From assembly GCF_026151205.1 (NCBI RefSeq), contig NC_087078.1, forward strand, positions 6,279,675 to 6,343,674: 64,000 bases of DNA, written 5' to 3'. Numbering within the stretch: position 1 is the first letter of the stretch; each line of letters begins with the position of its first letter. The stretch comes from Bolinopsis microptera (Eukaryota > Ctenophora > Tentaculata > Lobata > Bolinopsidae). Under the pieces are notes generated by a model. It had not been told where the DNA came from. It made no database searches and saw nothing but the letters and a program-made list of their open reading frames with translations. Shown here one piece after another: positions 1 to 10,432 of this stretch. The position numbers and the translations under genes are program-made.

Positions 1-39
1 TAACCTCCCATACAAATCAAAATTAGTCCTGATGGTTAA

Positions 40-969
40 ACACACACCAACGCATTTTTATCCTCAGAAACCAAGGGATCTGAACAAGTAACTCCTGCAG
101 ACATTCCTGTACCCCCCTGCGTTCAGGAAGACAACCTAGAACAAGCACCCACCACCTCGACGACTGCAGATCTCATGGGGGCTGCCCCACTCACGGAAAC
201 ACCTCCCGATGCGGGACCTTCAACCACGAATCATCCGAACGAGATAGAGCTCTCAGACCAGCTGATACAAGACATGCTTGCTGAATCTATACCTCAACAA
301 CAGCAAGAACAAGAGAAAATGGAAAGTAATACTGACAAGAATCTATATCCTATATGGATCCACAAATCGGATTACCGCCCAATCTCTCAGAATGAGAGCG
401 ACGCCTTGAAATCTGATATGATGAAGAACTTTCTGACTCTTGCGAGAAATGGCGACCTCACAATTGACTTTCGATTCACCTCGAAATTCTCGGACCTTAA
501 GTCCGGTAAGATGAAACTAACATCAGAAGCGCCTGAGGCCGCAGAGGCTATCAAGCGGGTCTTATCTAGCATGCCTTTTTGGAAGGTCTTGACCACGGAG
601 GACCTGAACACACAGGAAGGCAAAACTTTCTGGGTGTTTGTTCCCCCGGTGTGCCACGAATTCGTTGAAGACAACTCACTCAACGAGTTGATTCGTGCAC
701 ACACCGGGTGGTTCTTAGAACCAAACGATGTCAGAACTGCGTTACCCCCGAAAAAAATTAAGGAAACTAGAAATCACCTTTGCTACATATTCTTTAAATC
801 CTATAAAGCCCAGTGCTATTTCTTACACTTTAGATGGAATATATCCCTTCTTGGATGCACCCTGAAGTTACAGGAATACGGCGAACGAAGGGACACCACA
901 CCAACACTTACTACAGACAACTCTCCTCAAGATCTTGTTAATTCACTATCGAAATCATCCCTTCAATAA
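40..969 (+). CDS. Unidentified ORF, possibly a retroelement ORF1-like protein (5' end not seen)
   Basis: The frame is open from position 40 to a TAA at 967. The first Met is at 175, but the frame continues upstream through a pyrimidine-rich stretch ending in CAG near 68, so this may be an internal or last exon. The roughly 60 N-terminal residues are acidic and rich in Pro, Thr and Gln (low complexity). A globular part of about 180 residues follows, with motifs such as IWIHKSDYRPIS and FWVFVPPVCHEF and a pattern that could be two alpha/beta (RRM-like) units. It vaguely recalls the DUF4780-type ORFs of invertebrate retroelements, but I cannot identify it firmly. Codon composition is less AT-rich than the flanks, so it is or recently was coding. 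It could equally be a host orphan gene. Confidence 0.45.
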   Translation, partial: THTNAFLSSETKGSEQVTPADIPVPPCVQEDNLEQAPTTSTTADLMGAAPLTETPPDAGPSTTNHPNEIELSDQLIQDMLAESIPQQQQEQEKMESNTDKNLYPIWIHKSDYRPISQNESDALKSDMMKNFLTLARNGDLTIDFRFTSKFSDLKSGKMKLTSEAPEAAEAIKRVLSSMPFWKVLTTEDLNTQEGKTFWVFVPPVCHEFVEDNSLNELIRAHTGWFLEPNDVRTALPPKKIKETRNHLCYIFFKSYKAQCYFLHFRWNISLLGCTLKLQEYGERRDTTPTLTTDNSPQDLVNSLSKSSLQ

Positions 970-1410
970 CTAACTCGTACTCGCCCTCAAACTGGAACAC
1001 GGAACTAAACAACCACGCGGGACGTGGATGTCTTTTAAAATTCATTTCATGATTGAATGAAACTTGAATGTCTTATTTATGTGGCTTCGAAATTCTTACC
1101 ATTTCAATCAACAAATATTCTATTATATTTTCAATCATATTTTTGTTAAATTATGGTGTGGCTACAAATTACTGAAATGCCAATTAAATTCTTTTCGTAA
1201 GACAAAAGTTCTTCACTAATTCATGACAATTCTAATTTTTGATTTCAATTCTTGATTGAATGATATGTTAAACGTGCTAGAACACTTGTAACCTTCTCGC
1301 TCTTCTCATTCCCTGATAGATTTAGCTACCTAAAAGTAAAACTGGGCCATGAAGGAGGCAATTTATATTTATTACCTACTAACAATCAAATATTACCTCT
1401 TTAGCAAACC
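970..1410. other. AT-rich intergenic stretch
   Basis: No coding signal, tandem repeat or terminal inverted repeat was recognised here. It separates two plus-strand ORFs. Confidence 0.5.
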
Positions 1411-2163
1411 ATGGTTGGAAGTATTACTACTCACGCCAAGGATGATGGAGAAAAGACTCCAGATTCTCTGGTGCTTGTTGTTGGAAAGAAGACTGCCAGC
1501 TCTTCGCAACAGAAGAAGACTCCAGAGTCTGTTGTTGAAAATCAGTCAAGATCCTTGCAACGAAAAAAGACCCCAGAGTCTGTTGTTGAAAAGAAGTCCA
1601 GATCTTTGCCACGAAAGAAGACTCCAGACTCTGTTGTTGAAAATCAGTCCAGATCCTTACCACGAAAGAAGACTCCAGACTCTGTTGTTGAAAAGAAGTC
1701 CAGATCTTTGCCACAAAAGAAGACTCCAGATTCTGTTGTTGAAAAGAAGTCCAGATCTTTGCCACGAAAGAAGACTCAAGATTCTGTTGTTGAATATCAG
1801 TCCAGATCCTTGCCACGAAAGAAGACTCCAGATGTTGTTGAAAATCAGTCCAGATCCTTGCCACGAAAGAAGACTCCAGATGTTGTTGAAAATCAGTCCA
1901 GATCCTTGCCACGAAAGAAGACTCCAGATGTTGTTGAAAATCAGTCCAGATCCTTGCCACGAAAGAAGACTCCAGACTCTGTTGTTGAAAATCAGTCCAG
2001 ATCCTTGCCACGAAAGAAGACTCCAGATTCTGTTGTTGAAAATCAGTCGAGATCCTTGCAACGAAAGAAGACTACCACGAGAGGAGCCTTGGCTCAAAAA
2101 CAGCTACAGAGAAGTTTTCATAAAGTAGGCAGAAAAAGGCTTACTGAAAACGAAAAAAAATAG
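1411..2163 (+). CDS. Basic protein built of eleven 16-17-residue tandem repeats
   Basis: The 250-codon ORF starts at an ATG and ends TAG. After about 40 residues, residues ~50-225 are eleven head-to-tail units of the form KKTPDSVVENQSRSLPR, with variants (E for D, KK or YQ for NQ, LQR for LPR). Three units lack the Ser codon and are 16 residues long. Every unit therefore changes length by whole codons (51 or 48 nt), and no stop interrupts the array. The tail is Arg/Lys-rich (KQLQRSFHKVGRKR). Each unit has a KKTP and an RSLPR motif, which could be kinase sites or a nucleic-acid-binding repeat; this is inference. No family was recognised. The opposite-strand open frames are shadows of the repeat. 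It could be a real fast-evolving gene or a minisatellite that happens to be open. Confidence 0.4.
   Translation: MVGSITTHAKDDGEKTPDSLVLVVGKKTASSSQQKKTPESVVENQSRSLQRKKTPESVVEKKSRSLPRKKTPDSVVENQSRSLPRKKTPDSVVEKKSRSLPQKKTPDSVVEKKSRSLPRKKTQDSVVEYQSRSLPRKKTPDVVENQSRSLPRKKTPDVVENQSRSLPRKKTPDVVENQSRSLPRKKTPDSVVENQSRSLPRKKTPDSVVENQSRSLQRKKTTTRGALAQKQLQRSFHKVGRKRLTENEKK
1507..2072 (+). repeat. 51/48-bp coding minisatellite
   Basis: Eleven tandem units beginning AAGAAGACTCCAGA, each 51 bp or 48 bp long; the shorter ones lack one TCT codon. Neighbouring units are nearly identical, so expansion is recent. The three 48-bp units are adjacent, which points to block duplication. Confidence 0.85.
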
Positions 2164-2346
2164 TTTGGGGCTAAAAGGCAGGAATTCATTGAAAAGATAA
2201 TGGAGGTTAATCACTTTGTGGCACCAAGAGAAATTTCCTACTCCCATTATCAAAAGATATTATCAAAATGTGGTGGCAGCAGGAAAGTATGTCAGAAGAA
2301 CAACATAGATCATGCTTTCAAAAGAAACGGTCCAAGACAAATGTGA

Positions 2347-2673
2347 AGACAGACATTTTCTGTCGTGGATGCGGTGTTAAAGAACTATCCTGACACCAAG
2401 AGGCTGTTGCTTGTGAATGATCCGCCTGAGCATAAAAAACCCCAACCTCAGAAATTGCTAATTCAGGATCAGCCTATGCCCGGATCCTCTCAAACTAAGA
2501 TTGTAGACTTCAGTATAAAGAGGAGAAAGAAAATGCCGGCGTTTAGTTACAGCTCGGTCTGCTATATGGCAGTGCAATTTAGAAAACGAAAACACGGACA
2601 TGAGACCGTCGAAGACGTCATAGAGGTAGAGTTGAGTTACATTGAGCAATTGTTCAAGCCAAGGGTATGTTAA
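2347..2673 (+). CDS. Unidentified ORF fragment
   Basis: Open frame of 108 codons with no ATG before the motif KNYPDTKRLLLVNDPPEHKK. It follows a stop at 2344-2346. It is Lys/Pro-rich, with a basic segment (SIKRRKKMP). No domain was recognised. Its position between the repeat protein and the zinc-finger ORF suggests all three may be pieces of one mobile element or split gene. Confidence 0.25.
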   Translation, partial: RQTFSVVDAVLKNYPDTKRLLLVNDPPEHKKPQPQKLLIQDQPMPGSSQTKIVDFSIKRRKKMPAFSYSSVCYMAVQFRKRKHGHETVEDVIEVELSYIEQLFKPRVC

Positions 2674-2744
2674 ATGTTTCATTGTAGATTCCGTGTTACG
2701 TAATTTTACAAATTCATTTCATCTCACACCCTCACTCAATCAGC

Positions 2745-3023
2745 ATGGAAGCTGCTGATCCTGACATTCCTAATCCTCACAAGTCCTTCAAGTGTAACCT
2801 TTGTCCTAGCAAGACCTTCTCACATAAGAAGAACTTAGACCGACACCTGTTGACTCATAGTTTAGAAAAGAAGCACACGTGTGAAACATGTTCATACAGC
2901 ACAACAAGAAAAGATCTGCTGAGCAAGCACAACAAGACGCACGAAGTCAAGAAGACAGCTTCTAGTAGTGGAAAGAAGAAGCCTGGCTTTTTGTACTGCA
3001 GCATCTGCAGTTTGCTAATTTGA
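2745..3023 (+). CDS. Small C2H2 zinc-finger ORF, probably a fragment
   Basis: The 92-codon ORF starts with ATG. It has two C2H2 fingers: residues ~18-39 (C-x2-C-x13-H-x3-H, one residue longer than usual in the loop) and ~46-66 (C-x2-C-x12-H-x3-H), separated by a short linker. A further C-x2-C pair (YCSICS) lies just before the stop without its histidines, so the frame may be truncated there. Between them, KKTASSSGKKKP resembles KKTASSSQQKKTP at the start of the repeat protein at 1411, though with different codons. Zinc fingers of this class bind nucleic acid. As a two-finger 92-residue protein it is unusually short and may be one exon of a larger gene or a transposon ORF. Confidence 0.5.
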   Translation: MEAADPDIPNPHKSFKCNLCPSKTFSHKKNLDRHLLTHSLEKKHTCETCSYSTTRKDLLSKHNKTHEVKKTASSSGKKKPGFLYCSICSLLI

Positions 3024-3084
3024 TTCTAATTCAAGTTGCAAGCTAACTTATCACAAATAGCAGGGGCTCGTATAATACAATAAT

Positions 3085-3162
3085 ATTTGCGTTTTTGGCA
3101 CAACTTGGGAGTCTAAATTTTGAACTCTAAAATTCCTATTTCTTATCTAATTTTTTTATTTT
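3085..3162 (+). repeat. Dispersed repeat shared with 26290-26372
   Basis: The segment beginning GCGTTTTTGGCACAACTTGG and running through CCTATTTCTTATCTAATTTTTT aligns with 26290-26372 with few changes. It is probably an LTR or transposon end. Confidence 0.6.
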
Positions 3163-3364
3163 ATGTTTAGTAAGATGGAAAAAATACAAAGCAGCAGCAG
3201 CGACATCGCGGTAGAGGTAGCAGGGCGTGTCCGGTTTCTTAAAACCAAGAGGACTAGTGCTTCTAAACTGATCCAACATTTTGCGTTAACGGGTGGGAGT
3301 GGGATTCACATTTTATTGTATTGTACTAACTTATTAACTTCAGGGGTTCAGCTTTGAGCTATAT

Positions 3365-3724
3365 GTTTAGTTTCTGTGAGTCCTATAGAAGATACATTAT
3401 TGGCGACGAGGTGAAAAGATGGCATACGTGGGTATGAGAGTATTTGCTGAGGGACAGAATTATGAGGAATGGGTCGAGGATCTCGAGTTCTTCATTATGG
3501 GGATGGGGCTGGGTGAGACAGATGATACTAGGAAGTTGGGGCTATTTATCACTTGCGGGGGAGCCAAGGTGAAAGAAGTCTACATGCTAAATAAGAGTGA
3601 GACAAAAGCTAAAAAGGAGGATGGAACAACTGACCAAGACATGCTAAAGGTAGGCATTCAAAAAAATCTTGGTTTTGTATTTGTTTTAGTAATTAAAAGT
3701 AGGTTTAAAGAGGATAAACTCTAA
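3365..3724 (+). pseudogene. Ty3/gypsy-type gag N-terminal fragment with leader
   Basis: ATTGGCGACGAGG (3400-3412) just upstream resembles the leader/primer-binding region that follows the 5' LTR in many invertebrate gypsy-like elements. The ATG at 3419 opens a 101-codon frame with the gag N-terminal pattern W-x-x-W...F...G, then K..L(L/F)....G, seen here as NYEEWVEDLEFF ... TRKLGLFITCGGAKVKEVY. The frame is lost after about 80 residues. This is a truncated retroelement remnant. The RT/RNase H remnant at 13918-14500 could belong to a related element, but the LTRs were not found. Confidence 0.5.
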
Positions 3725-3827
3725 TATTATTCAATTGATGTTAATTATTATCTGAAAGATTTTAAATTCATATCAACTCTAGAAGGGATTGATGAATTTT
3801 TTAATTTTAATGATATATAGATCACTT

Positions 3828-4010
3828 TTAGAATGGAATGGAGTTGGAGGGGATAGCCGTCAAGAAAAATGGGTATCTCACACTCAAAGTGTGGGACCTG
3901 AAAAAGATACTGTCACTGATGAACCTCCAGCTATAAGGAAAAGACAGCCAGCCAAGCCCAGAACCAGCAGAGGAAAGTCGATAAGTGTAAGTAGTTTTAT
4001 CTTACTATTC
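3828..4010 (+). pseudogene. OB-fold-like ORF fragment, copy 3
   Basis: One frame reads MELEGIAVKKNGYLTLKVW. After a frame change the next reads EKDTVTDEPPAIRKRQPAKP followed by RTSRGKS. Both halves match the product at 21703-21860 (MEGIASTSNGYTTLKVFEK, then a Pro/Lys-rich tail). This is a diverged, frameshifted copy of the small ORF family described at 20489. Confidence 0.45.
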
Positions 4011-4156
4011 GATAGCCTCGCCAAAACAATCACCATGGAGAGGTGGGCTGTCCATCAGAACAAAGCGCTGGCAGACCTGTTGTAGTTTATCCTCAAAGGA
4101 CAGACCTTCGGATGCAGTCCGCCCAGCAGTCAAAAGAGGAAGCCCCGCAGTCAAGC

Positions 4157-4330
4157 AGCAAATGTATGCCTCAAACTATCAAAACAATCTTTAACAGCGA
4201 ATAGCGACAATATGAGCCCAATTATTTCTAAAAATTGTTATTATTGAAAAATTAAATAGATAAATTGTTTTATTTATATCATCAGTTTTATCATCATTTT
4301 TATCATATCTTTTATCATATCTATGGGGCG
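4157..4330 (+). repeat. Dispersed repeat ending in a TTTTATCAT array, copy 1
   Basis: The segment AGCAGCAAATGTATGCCTCAAAC..., followed by TTATTATTGAA..AAATTGTTTTAT and then short TTTTATCAT repeats, recurs at 6612-6900. It looks like the 3' part of a transposon family whose tail is a TTTTATCATATC array. Confidence 0.6.
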
Positions 4331-5243
4331 GTGGACACATTTAGTTTTAAAATCTATATCCTACCTCCCCTGCTCCAATATAGATCTTATAAGCTCACTT
4401 GCTTGAGTAAAACAAGAATAATAACGGTGTGGGTTAGTAATTGACCATCAATTAGAATACAAACACGATCAGAATCGACTAACGGAATGAGGACATTGTC
4501 AAGTCACAACAATTTATCAGGCGAGAATACATAATATAATATAATAATTAATCAATAATGGCAACATATTACAGGTAATAATGCGATGAGTATGTTAATG
4601 ACGTTGCCCAAAACAATTTCATATTTACGATATCCAAAATATGAACAAAAATCCGAGTACTCGAGAGAGATATTAAAATTAAAGATTGTCTCCAAAGTAA
4701 TTTAATTCCCTAATCGAAGTTGAGAACTCTAAGACGAGCTAGAGTTATAGTGGACCTATAATGGACCATCTACTATAATATAATCAACCAGTGAGTTAAT
4801 TTATTTTAACAGACTATTTACTAGTTGTTCATTTTTTCTAGGCATTAAATTCTATTAAATTTCTGTGGGTCACACACAGCTTATGTAACATACGTAAACG
4901 ACCTATACAGCAGTGTGCAGAGCTACAGATTTTGTGTTCGCTTCTCCTATCTGGAATATTGAACATAAAAATAACGGTACCTTTGTGGATAGCACTGATA
5001 CAATAGTAATAGGAAACACAATCAGAAGAAACTAAACACCAAGCTTGCGCTATGTCCAGAGACACACAAATTTATAACTGAATTCAAAAGCAAAAGCTCT
5101 TCAGAGAAACGGAAATTTAATGGTGTAAAGAAGGAGCCTAAAGCAAAGTACAAAAAAACAGTAGGGACAGTGAAGACTTGAAGAAATCGAAACTTCATAA
5201 AGTCGTTAAACTTGACAAACCCAGTGGACACAATCTATGCTGG
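4331..5243. other. AT-rich region without recognised genes
   Basis: No ORF, repeat boundary or RNA gene could be supported here. Confidence 0.45.
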
Positions 5244-5433
5244 TTGAACTCTTTGGCGTACATGTTGATATCGGTTGATTAAGTCAGCGTCCTTGCTAAG
5301 TTCCTGGTCTCTTTGCAAGGAATCGATGAATTCTCCAGCCTTGCTCAACGTTTCTTGGTGATGATTAATTCTGGTATATAATATGACCAGGAACACCAGA
5401 CAAACTACAGTGAAGCTGAGCCATGGAAAAATT
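5244..5433 (-). CDS. Possible short membrane plus coiled-coil exon
   Basis: On the minus strand an open frame of about 60 codons reads a hydrophobic segment (LSFTVVCLVFLVILY), then a polar, heptad-like stretch (ETLSKAGEFIDSLQRDQELS), and ends in TAG at about 5244. There is no ATG in frame and an in-frame TAA lies just upstream. It may be an exon entered by splicing or a chance frame. The composition (one transmembrane helix followed by an amphipathic helix) is the only support. Confidence 0.2.
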
Positions 5434-5789
5434 AAGAGATGTTAAACCAATAAGTCAGAAGAATGTATGTTATTGGTCTTATCTTTTGTTTTTAATCAAT
5501 AAATAATTTTCTTTCATTTTTTATTCATCAATTGTTTAAGATTTGATCTATTTATAATATACATTTATAATTGTTATAAAGTTATTGTATTCGTAAACAT
5601 TGACTGGCTAATAAACCAGCCCCCAAAAAAAAGGAAAATTAGTTTCAAAACCCCCAGCGGATAAGAAGAGGAAAAAACAAGCCTCTTAACCGGACAGTCC
5701 ATTTGTAGACCTAAGCTCCTAAGCAATATTCCCGATAATTCATCTGTAAAATCACGTGTATGGGAAATATTTTATTTTTCTACAAAGAA

Positions 5790-6150
5790 ACAAGAGATGT
5801 ACACTGAAATCGATATATTGAAACCGGTTTACAGCGGAGCTAAATGGTTTGTAGATGACAAAGCAGGTGGAGGGAAACTAGGAGATGTTCTTGTCTAGTG
5901 GAGAAAACTTTCTAAAACTTGACCACTGTTTGGATATTATCCTAAGGCAGCCAAAACATGAACAATTGTAAAACCACAACATAAGGAAAAAGCTGAAAGG
6001 TCGTTTCCAGAGATACAGATAACAGATAACAGATTATTCTGGAGGACAGTATTCTGTTGTTTTGGAGGTGGGGCTTCAAGAGCATTCTACTCCCAACTTG
6101 GGAGGGAGAATATAATGACTCTTGCAGTCCCCTAGGGTACAAGGCTGTAA
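5790..6150 (+). pseudogene. Remnant of a retroelement reverse-transcriptase ORF
   Basis: In one frame, with a stop at an expected Trp, the sequence reads WFVDDKAGGGKLGDVLV, then WRKLSK, then LFGYYPKAAKT and IVKPQHKEKAERSF. This matches the order D-D-A-G-x-G-x-L...WW..L...GP.YGY.P...KT...VK......A...F. That pattern is known from a common invertebrate retroelement ORF; the family match is from memory. VDD would be the catalytic YxDD-like box. Several stops are present. C-terminal pieces of the same kind of ORF lie at 37165-37681 and 38540-38765. Confidence 0.5.
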
Positions 6151-6611
6151 TTTCTAATTTCTATAGTTCTTAAACTCGACTATGTACAAATGTGATACTG
6201 GAGTGCTTCTACTGCTTTGTGGGCATATATCGAAATTTAAATATTTTTACACCGAAGGTTGAGAACTGCTGAAGTTTTGTTACAGACTTACAGATTAAAG
6301 AACACAGTGGAAAGTATTTGAAAGAAAGTATATCAAAATATCTAAATAAAACAGAACATTGGTTAAATATCGACTAATGAGCCTGTTTCCTCACGCCCTT
6401 ATTTTTAGGCGTGGGAAGTGCTACGAAAACTAAAAAAGTGCTATTTGTAAATTTTCCAACATTTTAATTTCTCAATTCACATTTTTCACTCCTCTTGTGA
6501 TCGTACATCGGTTTGATGCCCAAGCGAAAGTCTACGGCAACTGCAGCCTCGGCCAGTGTATCATCTCACTCGTCACTGTGATATCACATGAAAACTAAGC
6601 ATACATTTCAC

Positions 6612-6900
6612 AGCAGCAAATGAATGCCTCAAACAATCAAAACAATCTTAACGACAATGTGTGCCCAGTTATTTAAAAAATTGTTATTATTGAAGAAAAA
6701 TAATTAATAAATTGTTTTATACATATTATCACTTTTATCATATTTTTTATCATATCTTTTATCATATTTTTATCATATATTTTGTCATATCTTTTATCAT
6801 ATCTTTTATGCTCATATCTTTTACCTTATCTTTTATCTTATCTTTCTTATTTCATGGATTTTATTATTTCTTTTATCATATTATATTATATCATATCTGC
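6612..6900 (+). repeat. Dispersed repeat ending in a TTTTATCAT array, copy 2
   Basis: Matches 4157-4330: CAGCAGCAAATGAATGCCTCAAAC, then TTATTTAAAAAATTGTTATTATTGAA and AAATTGTTTTATAC. The tail here is longer, a run of TTTTATCATATC-type units to about 6900. The long Phe/Ile/His ORF over it is an artefact of the array. Confidence 0.65.
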
Positions 6901-8032
6901 TTAGATTTCAATCGCGTTAACCACCTATTATATATTCAACCAACAAGTACTCTATCACCATGTTTTTGATTCGTTGGAACTTACTGGGAAAACGAAGAAG
7001 GGACATAGAAAAAAAAGGTTGCAGTCTGGGGAAATAGTTAAGAAATACGACGGTTCACGGCAGGGTGTGACCCAGAAGCCTCTGGTATCATGGAATGACA
7101 TTGCCATCCTCATGTCCGTATGCACCAAATTCCCTTTTAAATACGACCTTGGCTTTAAATATAAAGCTGGTCTCCCCTTTACAGCGGGGCTTTAAAATTT
7201 TTCGTATGCTCCAAAAATTTAAAGGTCGCCTTTAAATCTAAATACGAGGTCATCTTTATCGATAAAGGGGACCTGAACTTTAGCTACTTTGCCGGTATGC
7301 TCCAAAATTTGAAGACGAGCTGCTCTTAAAAAACGGTCATCTCCATATTTGGAGTGAGAATTGACCAAATAAGGCAGACCCAGTTTTACTTCCTGTTCAC
7401 ACCTTCCGGGACATCCGTCACACTTCCTCTCACTCAGGTATGGTTTACTGCAGCTTTTCTTTGATTTTTCAGCCTGACTGTGTAGGCATGTTGACTCAGT
7501 AATTCCTCCGTGTTCCTTTATAACATCCCTCTAAATTGTAATTAATTTTATCAGCCGATAAATTCGTCGTCACCGCGGTCCCCGCCCAGAAAAGATTCCT
7601 TGCTTTAACTTCAGCACTACGTCTAGTGAGCGGGTGCATCATACTGTCGCACCAATCATAAGATAGTTTGATAAATGAACTTGCTCCTCTCAGGTTGTGC
7701 AATACTTAGATCAAATTTTCGGCTACATGCCTCTGTAGGCTCTATCGTTAACTTGTACAGTGGTTTATATTGTTAGCTTTGCACTGTATTCTCCACTGCT
7801 ACCTTTGTACTGTGGTCTCTATTGCTATATGATATATGTGGTCTCTATTTCCAGCTTATTACTGTATTACTGAAGTCTAACTTTTTACTCATGTCTCGAT
7901 CGCTTGCTTTTTACTGTCGTTTTAGACAGGGCAAGCTCTGTACGGTAGTTTAGTAAATGTATTGATCGTTATTTCTGCCACTTCATTCGAATTAATTAAA
8001 CCATTTTGTCAGTCGTGAATCGAGTCAGAGCA

Positions 8033-9091
8033 ATGGAAGACGCATTAGATGTGCTTGAGAACGTTGAACCAAATGAATATGTCAGAAGACCTATGAAAGA
8101 TCGAATGAACCCATTGAGTCAGTATGATGATACAGAGTTCTACATTCGTTTTCGCCTTAAGAAGGATGGATTCCAGTACATTTTCAGTTTAGTGGAGAAT
8201 CAACTTAAAGAGCGTAGAGGCCGTGGACGGTTCCCGTCAGTTCCACCAATCATGCAACTTGCTGTGACTCTGCGTTACTATGCTACTGGTGGATTTCAAT
8301 CGACAACAGGGGATCTCTTTGGACTTCACCAATCGACAGTTAGCCGACTGATAAAGATTACATCCGAAATCATAGCTTCACTTGCACAGGATACCATCAA
8401 GACTCCAAGCTCTGAAGAGTCTCTTAAAAGCAATATTTTCTTCCTGGAATATAGTAGTCTCTCTGGTGTCACCGGTATAGTCGATGGGACTCACATTTGG
8501 ATTCAATCTCCAGGGGGACAAACTGCTGAGCTTTACCGGAACAGAAAGGGATGGTTCAGTCTTAACGTTCAGGTGGTGTGCAATGAGAAGCACAAATTCC
8601 TAAATGTGGTGGCACGATGGCCTGGTTCAGTTCACGACTCCAGGATATGGAAGAATAGCAAGATCTGTAGAGATCTGGAGGAGGGCAGACTGCAAGGAGT
8701 CCTTTTAGGTGATTCTGCATACCCTCTGTCGAAACAACTGCTGGTTCCATTCGACTATCCATGTTCGACTGCTCAACATGGGCGGTTCAACCGCGCTTTG
8801 TGCAGATGTCGGGTCTTTATCGAGCAGACCATCGGAATATGGAAGCGACGCTTCCCAGTGCTGTCGTACAAAGTTAGAAAGAGTCCAGAGAATGCGGCAG
8901 TGGTAATTGTAGCTACGGCTGTGTTGCACAACTTGTGCACTGATTTGAATCAGCCTGTGCCAGGAGACGACCCTATTAATGAAGCTGAACTAAACCTAAA
9001 CAACTTGTATGACGATGAGCCATTCACTCCTGACGAAGATTTCGTTTTCACTGGCAAAGAAATTAGGGATGCTTTGGTCGAAAGATTCTAG
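8033..9091 (+). CDS. Harbinger transposase (DDE_Tnp_4 superfamily endonuclease)
   Basis: The 352-codon ORF is counted from the first ATG; the frame is open 9 codons further upstream from a TTG at 8006. An N-terminal helix-turn-helix-like region (FGLHQSTVSRLI) precedes the RNase H-like catalytic core. Counting from the TTG, the acidic triad is D160 in GIVDGTHIWIQ, D236 in GVLLGDSAYPL and E273 in RVFIEQTIGIWKRRF; D211 lies in PGSVHDSRIW. TAVLHNLCT near the end is the usual DDE_Tnp_4 closing motif. The length is normal for the family and there are no internal stops. It cuts and rejoins the element's ends in the nucleus. HARBI1 in vertebrates is a domesticated relative, but inverted repeats around this copy show it is part of a transposon. 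Confidence 0.93.
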   Translation: MEDALDVLENVEPNEYVRRPMKDRMNPLSQYDDTEFYIRFRLKKDGFQYIFSLVENQLKERRGRGRFPSVPPIMQLAVTLRYYATGGFQSTTGDLFGLHQSTVSRLIKITSEIIASLAQDTIKTPSSEESLKSNIFFLEYSSLSGVTGIVDGTHIWIQSPGGQTAELYRNRKGWFSLNVQVVCNEKHKFLNVVARWPGSVHDSRIWKNSKICRDLEEGRLQGVLLGDSAYPLSKQLLVPFDYPCSTAQHGRFNRALCRCRVFIEQTIGIWKRRFPVLSYKVRKSPENAAVVIVATAVLHNLCTDLNQPVPGDDPINEAELNLNNLYDDEPFTPDEDFVFTGKEIRDALVERF

Positions 9092-9557
9092 TGCAACTAT
9101 CGGCCACAACAGATTTGAACTCTACAAGCTATTACCTTATTTTTGCTTGTTGATTAATTTTTGCAAGTAGTATTATTGTAGAGTGCATGTGTTCTGGATG
9201 GCAACTACCTTTCACATTTCATAGAGGTATTGAATCATATTGCGGAGCCGTACTGTAAAATAGGAAATCATGACTTCATTTACATTTAGAAATTATGACA
9301 AATCATGCCACGACGTATTAAATTATTAAATATTCTTTCGTTCATGTTTGACTTTGTGGCTATTACCTATTTCTTTCTCAAATTTATTTCTTGTAAAATA
9401 TCTTGTAGTTATTCGTTATAACATAATTCTATCTCGATTTAACATATTGTGCATACCAACTAGTGGCTACTCATACTTCACTTGTGTTGTTATATCTTAA
9501 AATTTCTCCGTTTTTTCAAACAATTAACATATTTTGTCTTAGGGAGATCAAACTAAT

Positions 9558-10432
9558 ATGAAGAATGAAAAAGATCAGGTGGAACCCACAACGTGCAAGA
9601 AAGAACCAAGTGAATCTGATGGTAACTGTAAGAAAAAGGGGAAAAATTGGTCTAAGTCAGAAGAAGGGATATTAATGGACCTGATAGCGGACAAGCGGGA
9701 TATTATAGAATCAAAAGCCACTAATCGCACATTTAAAAACTTAAATCTGAAAAATCAAGCGTGGAAAGAGGTTTTTGCATTATACAACAATAACTTGGGT
9801 GTTAATCACCGCAGTATTGAGCAGCTCAAGAGCAAATGGGACAATCTGAAAACTTCTGCCAAGAAAAGGAGTGATGCACTGAAACGGCATCTAAATCAGA
9901 CTGGAGCAGCCCCCAATCCTAAACTGAATCTGAGCCCGAATGAAGAAAAGATACTGGGAATCATGATGGGGGCCTTAACGACAGCGATAACGCAATTGAG
10001 GAGAAGGAAACTAAAGTGGAGATGACTGGTTGTGTGAGCCCTGTTGCCACTGTGATTGATTTGGAAGAGGACTCCCGGCCAGAGGGTCAGCTGGAAGAGA
10101 CAGATGACATGGAGACGGCAACAAGGAAGCGTGACGTTGACGTGATGAAGACACCAGGTAACAGTGGGACTGCCGCCTCTAAAAGACCCAAGACTCAGGC
10201 ACAGACTGTAAACCAGCTAAGAATGGACTATATGGAGCTACAGAAGACGCTGCTGCTAGAACGGCACCAGAGATATATGCAGCTGATGGACACTTTGGAA
10301 ACCTGTGCTAGGGAAACCTCCAGGTTGCGTGAAGAGAGACCAGAGCACAGCCAGCTGCAGGATTTGGAGACAAACACTCAGCTGGCAGACCTCATCACCC
10401 AAAGTTTTGGGGTCATATCTGAGGACAACTGA
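9558..10432 (+). pseudogene. Harbinger Myb/SANT-like DNA-binding partner, one frameshift
   Basis: The first frame (9558-10025) holds a Myb/SANT-like domain (Myb_DNA-bind_5 type): NWSKSEEGILMDLI ... AWKEVFALYN ... QLKSKWDNLKTSAKK. The second frame (to 10432) has an acidic segment and then a C-terminal coiled coil (NQLRMDYMELQKTLLLERH). The frames overlap. Reading the second frame back gives GLNDSDNAIEEKETKVEMTG, which continues naturally from EEKILGIMMG of the first. A single missing G in the run at 9968-9972 explains the break; it could be a real mutation or an assembly error. In Harbinger elements the Myb-like protein helps the transposase enter the nucleus and bind the ends. Here it lies about 470 bp after the transposase, same strand. 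Confidence 0.85.

Noticed and set aside
1427-2097. Minus-strand ORFs opposite the 51-bp repeats
   Set aside because: Mirror frames of the minisatellite; the plus frame has an ATG, a basic tail and whole-codon variation.
8378-8929. ORFs overlapping the Harbinger transposase in other frames
   Set aside because: Shadows of a gene with an intact catalytic triad and closing motif.
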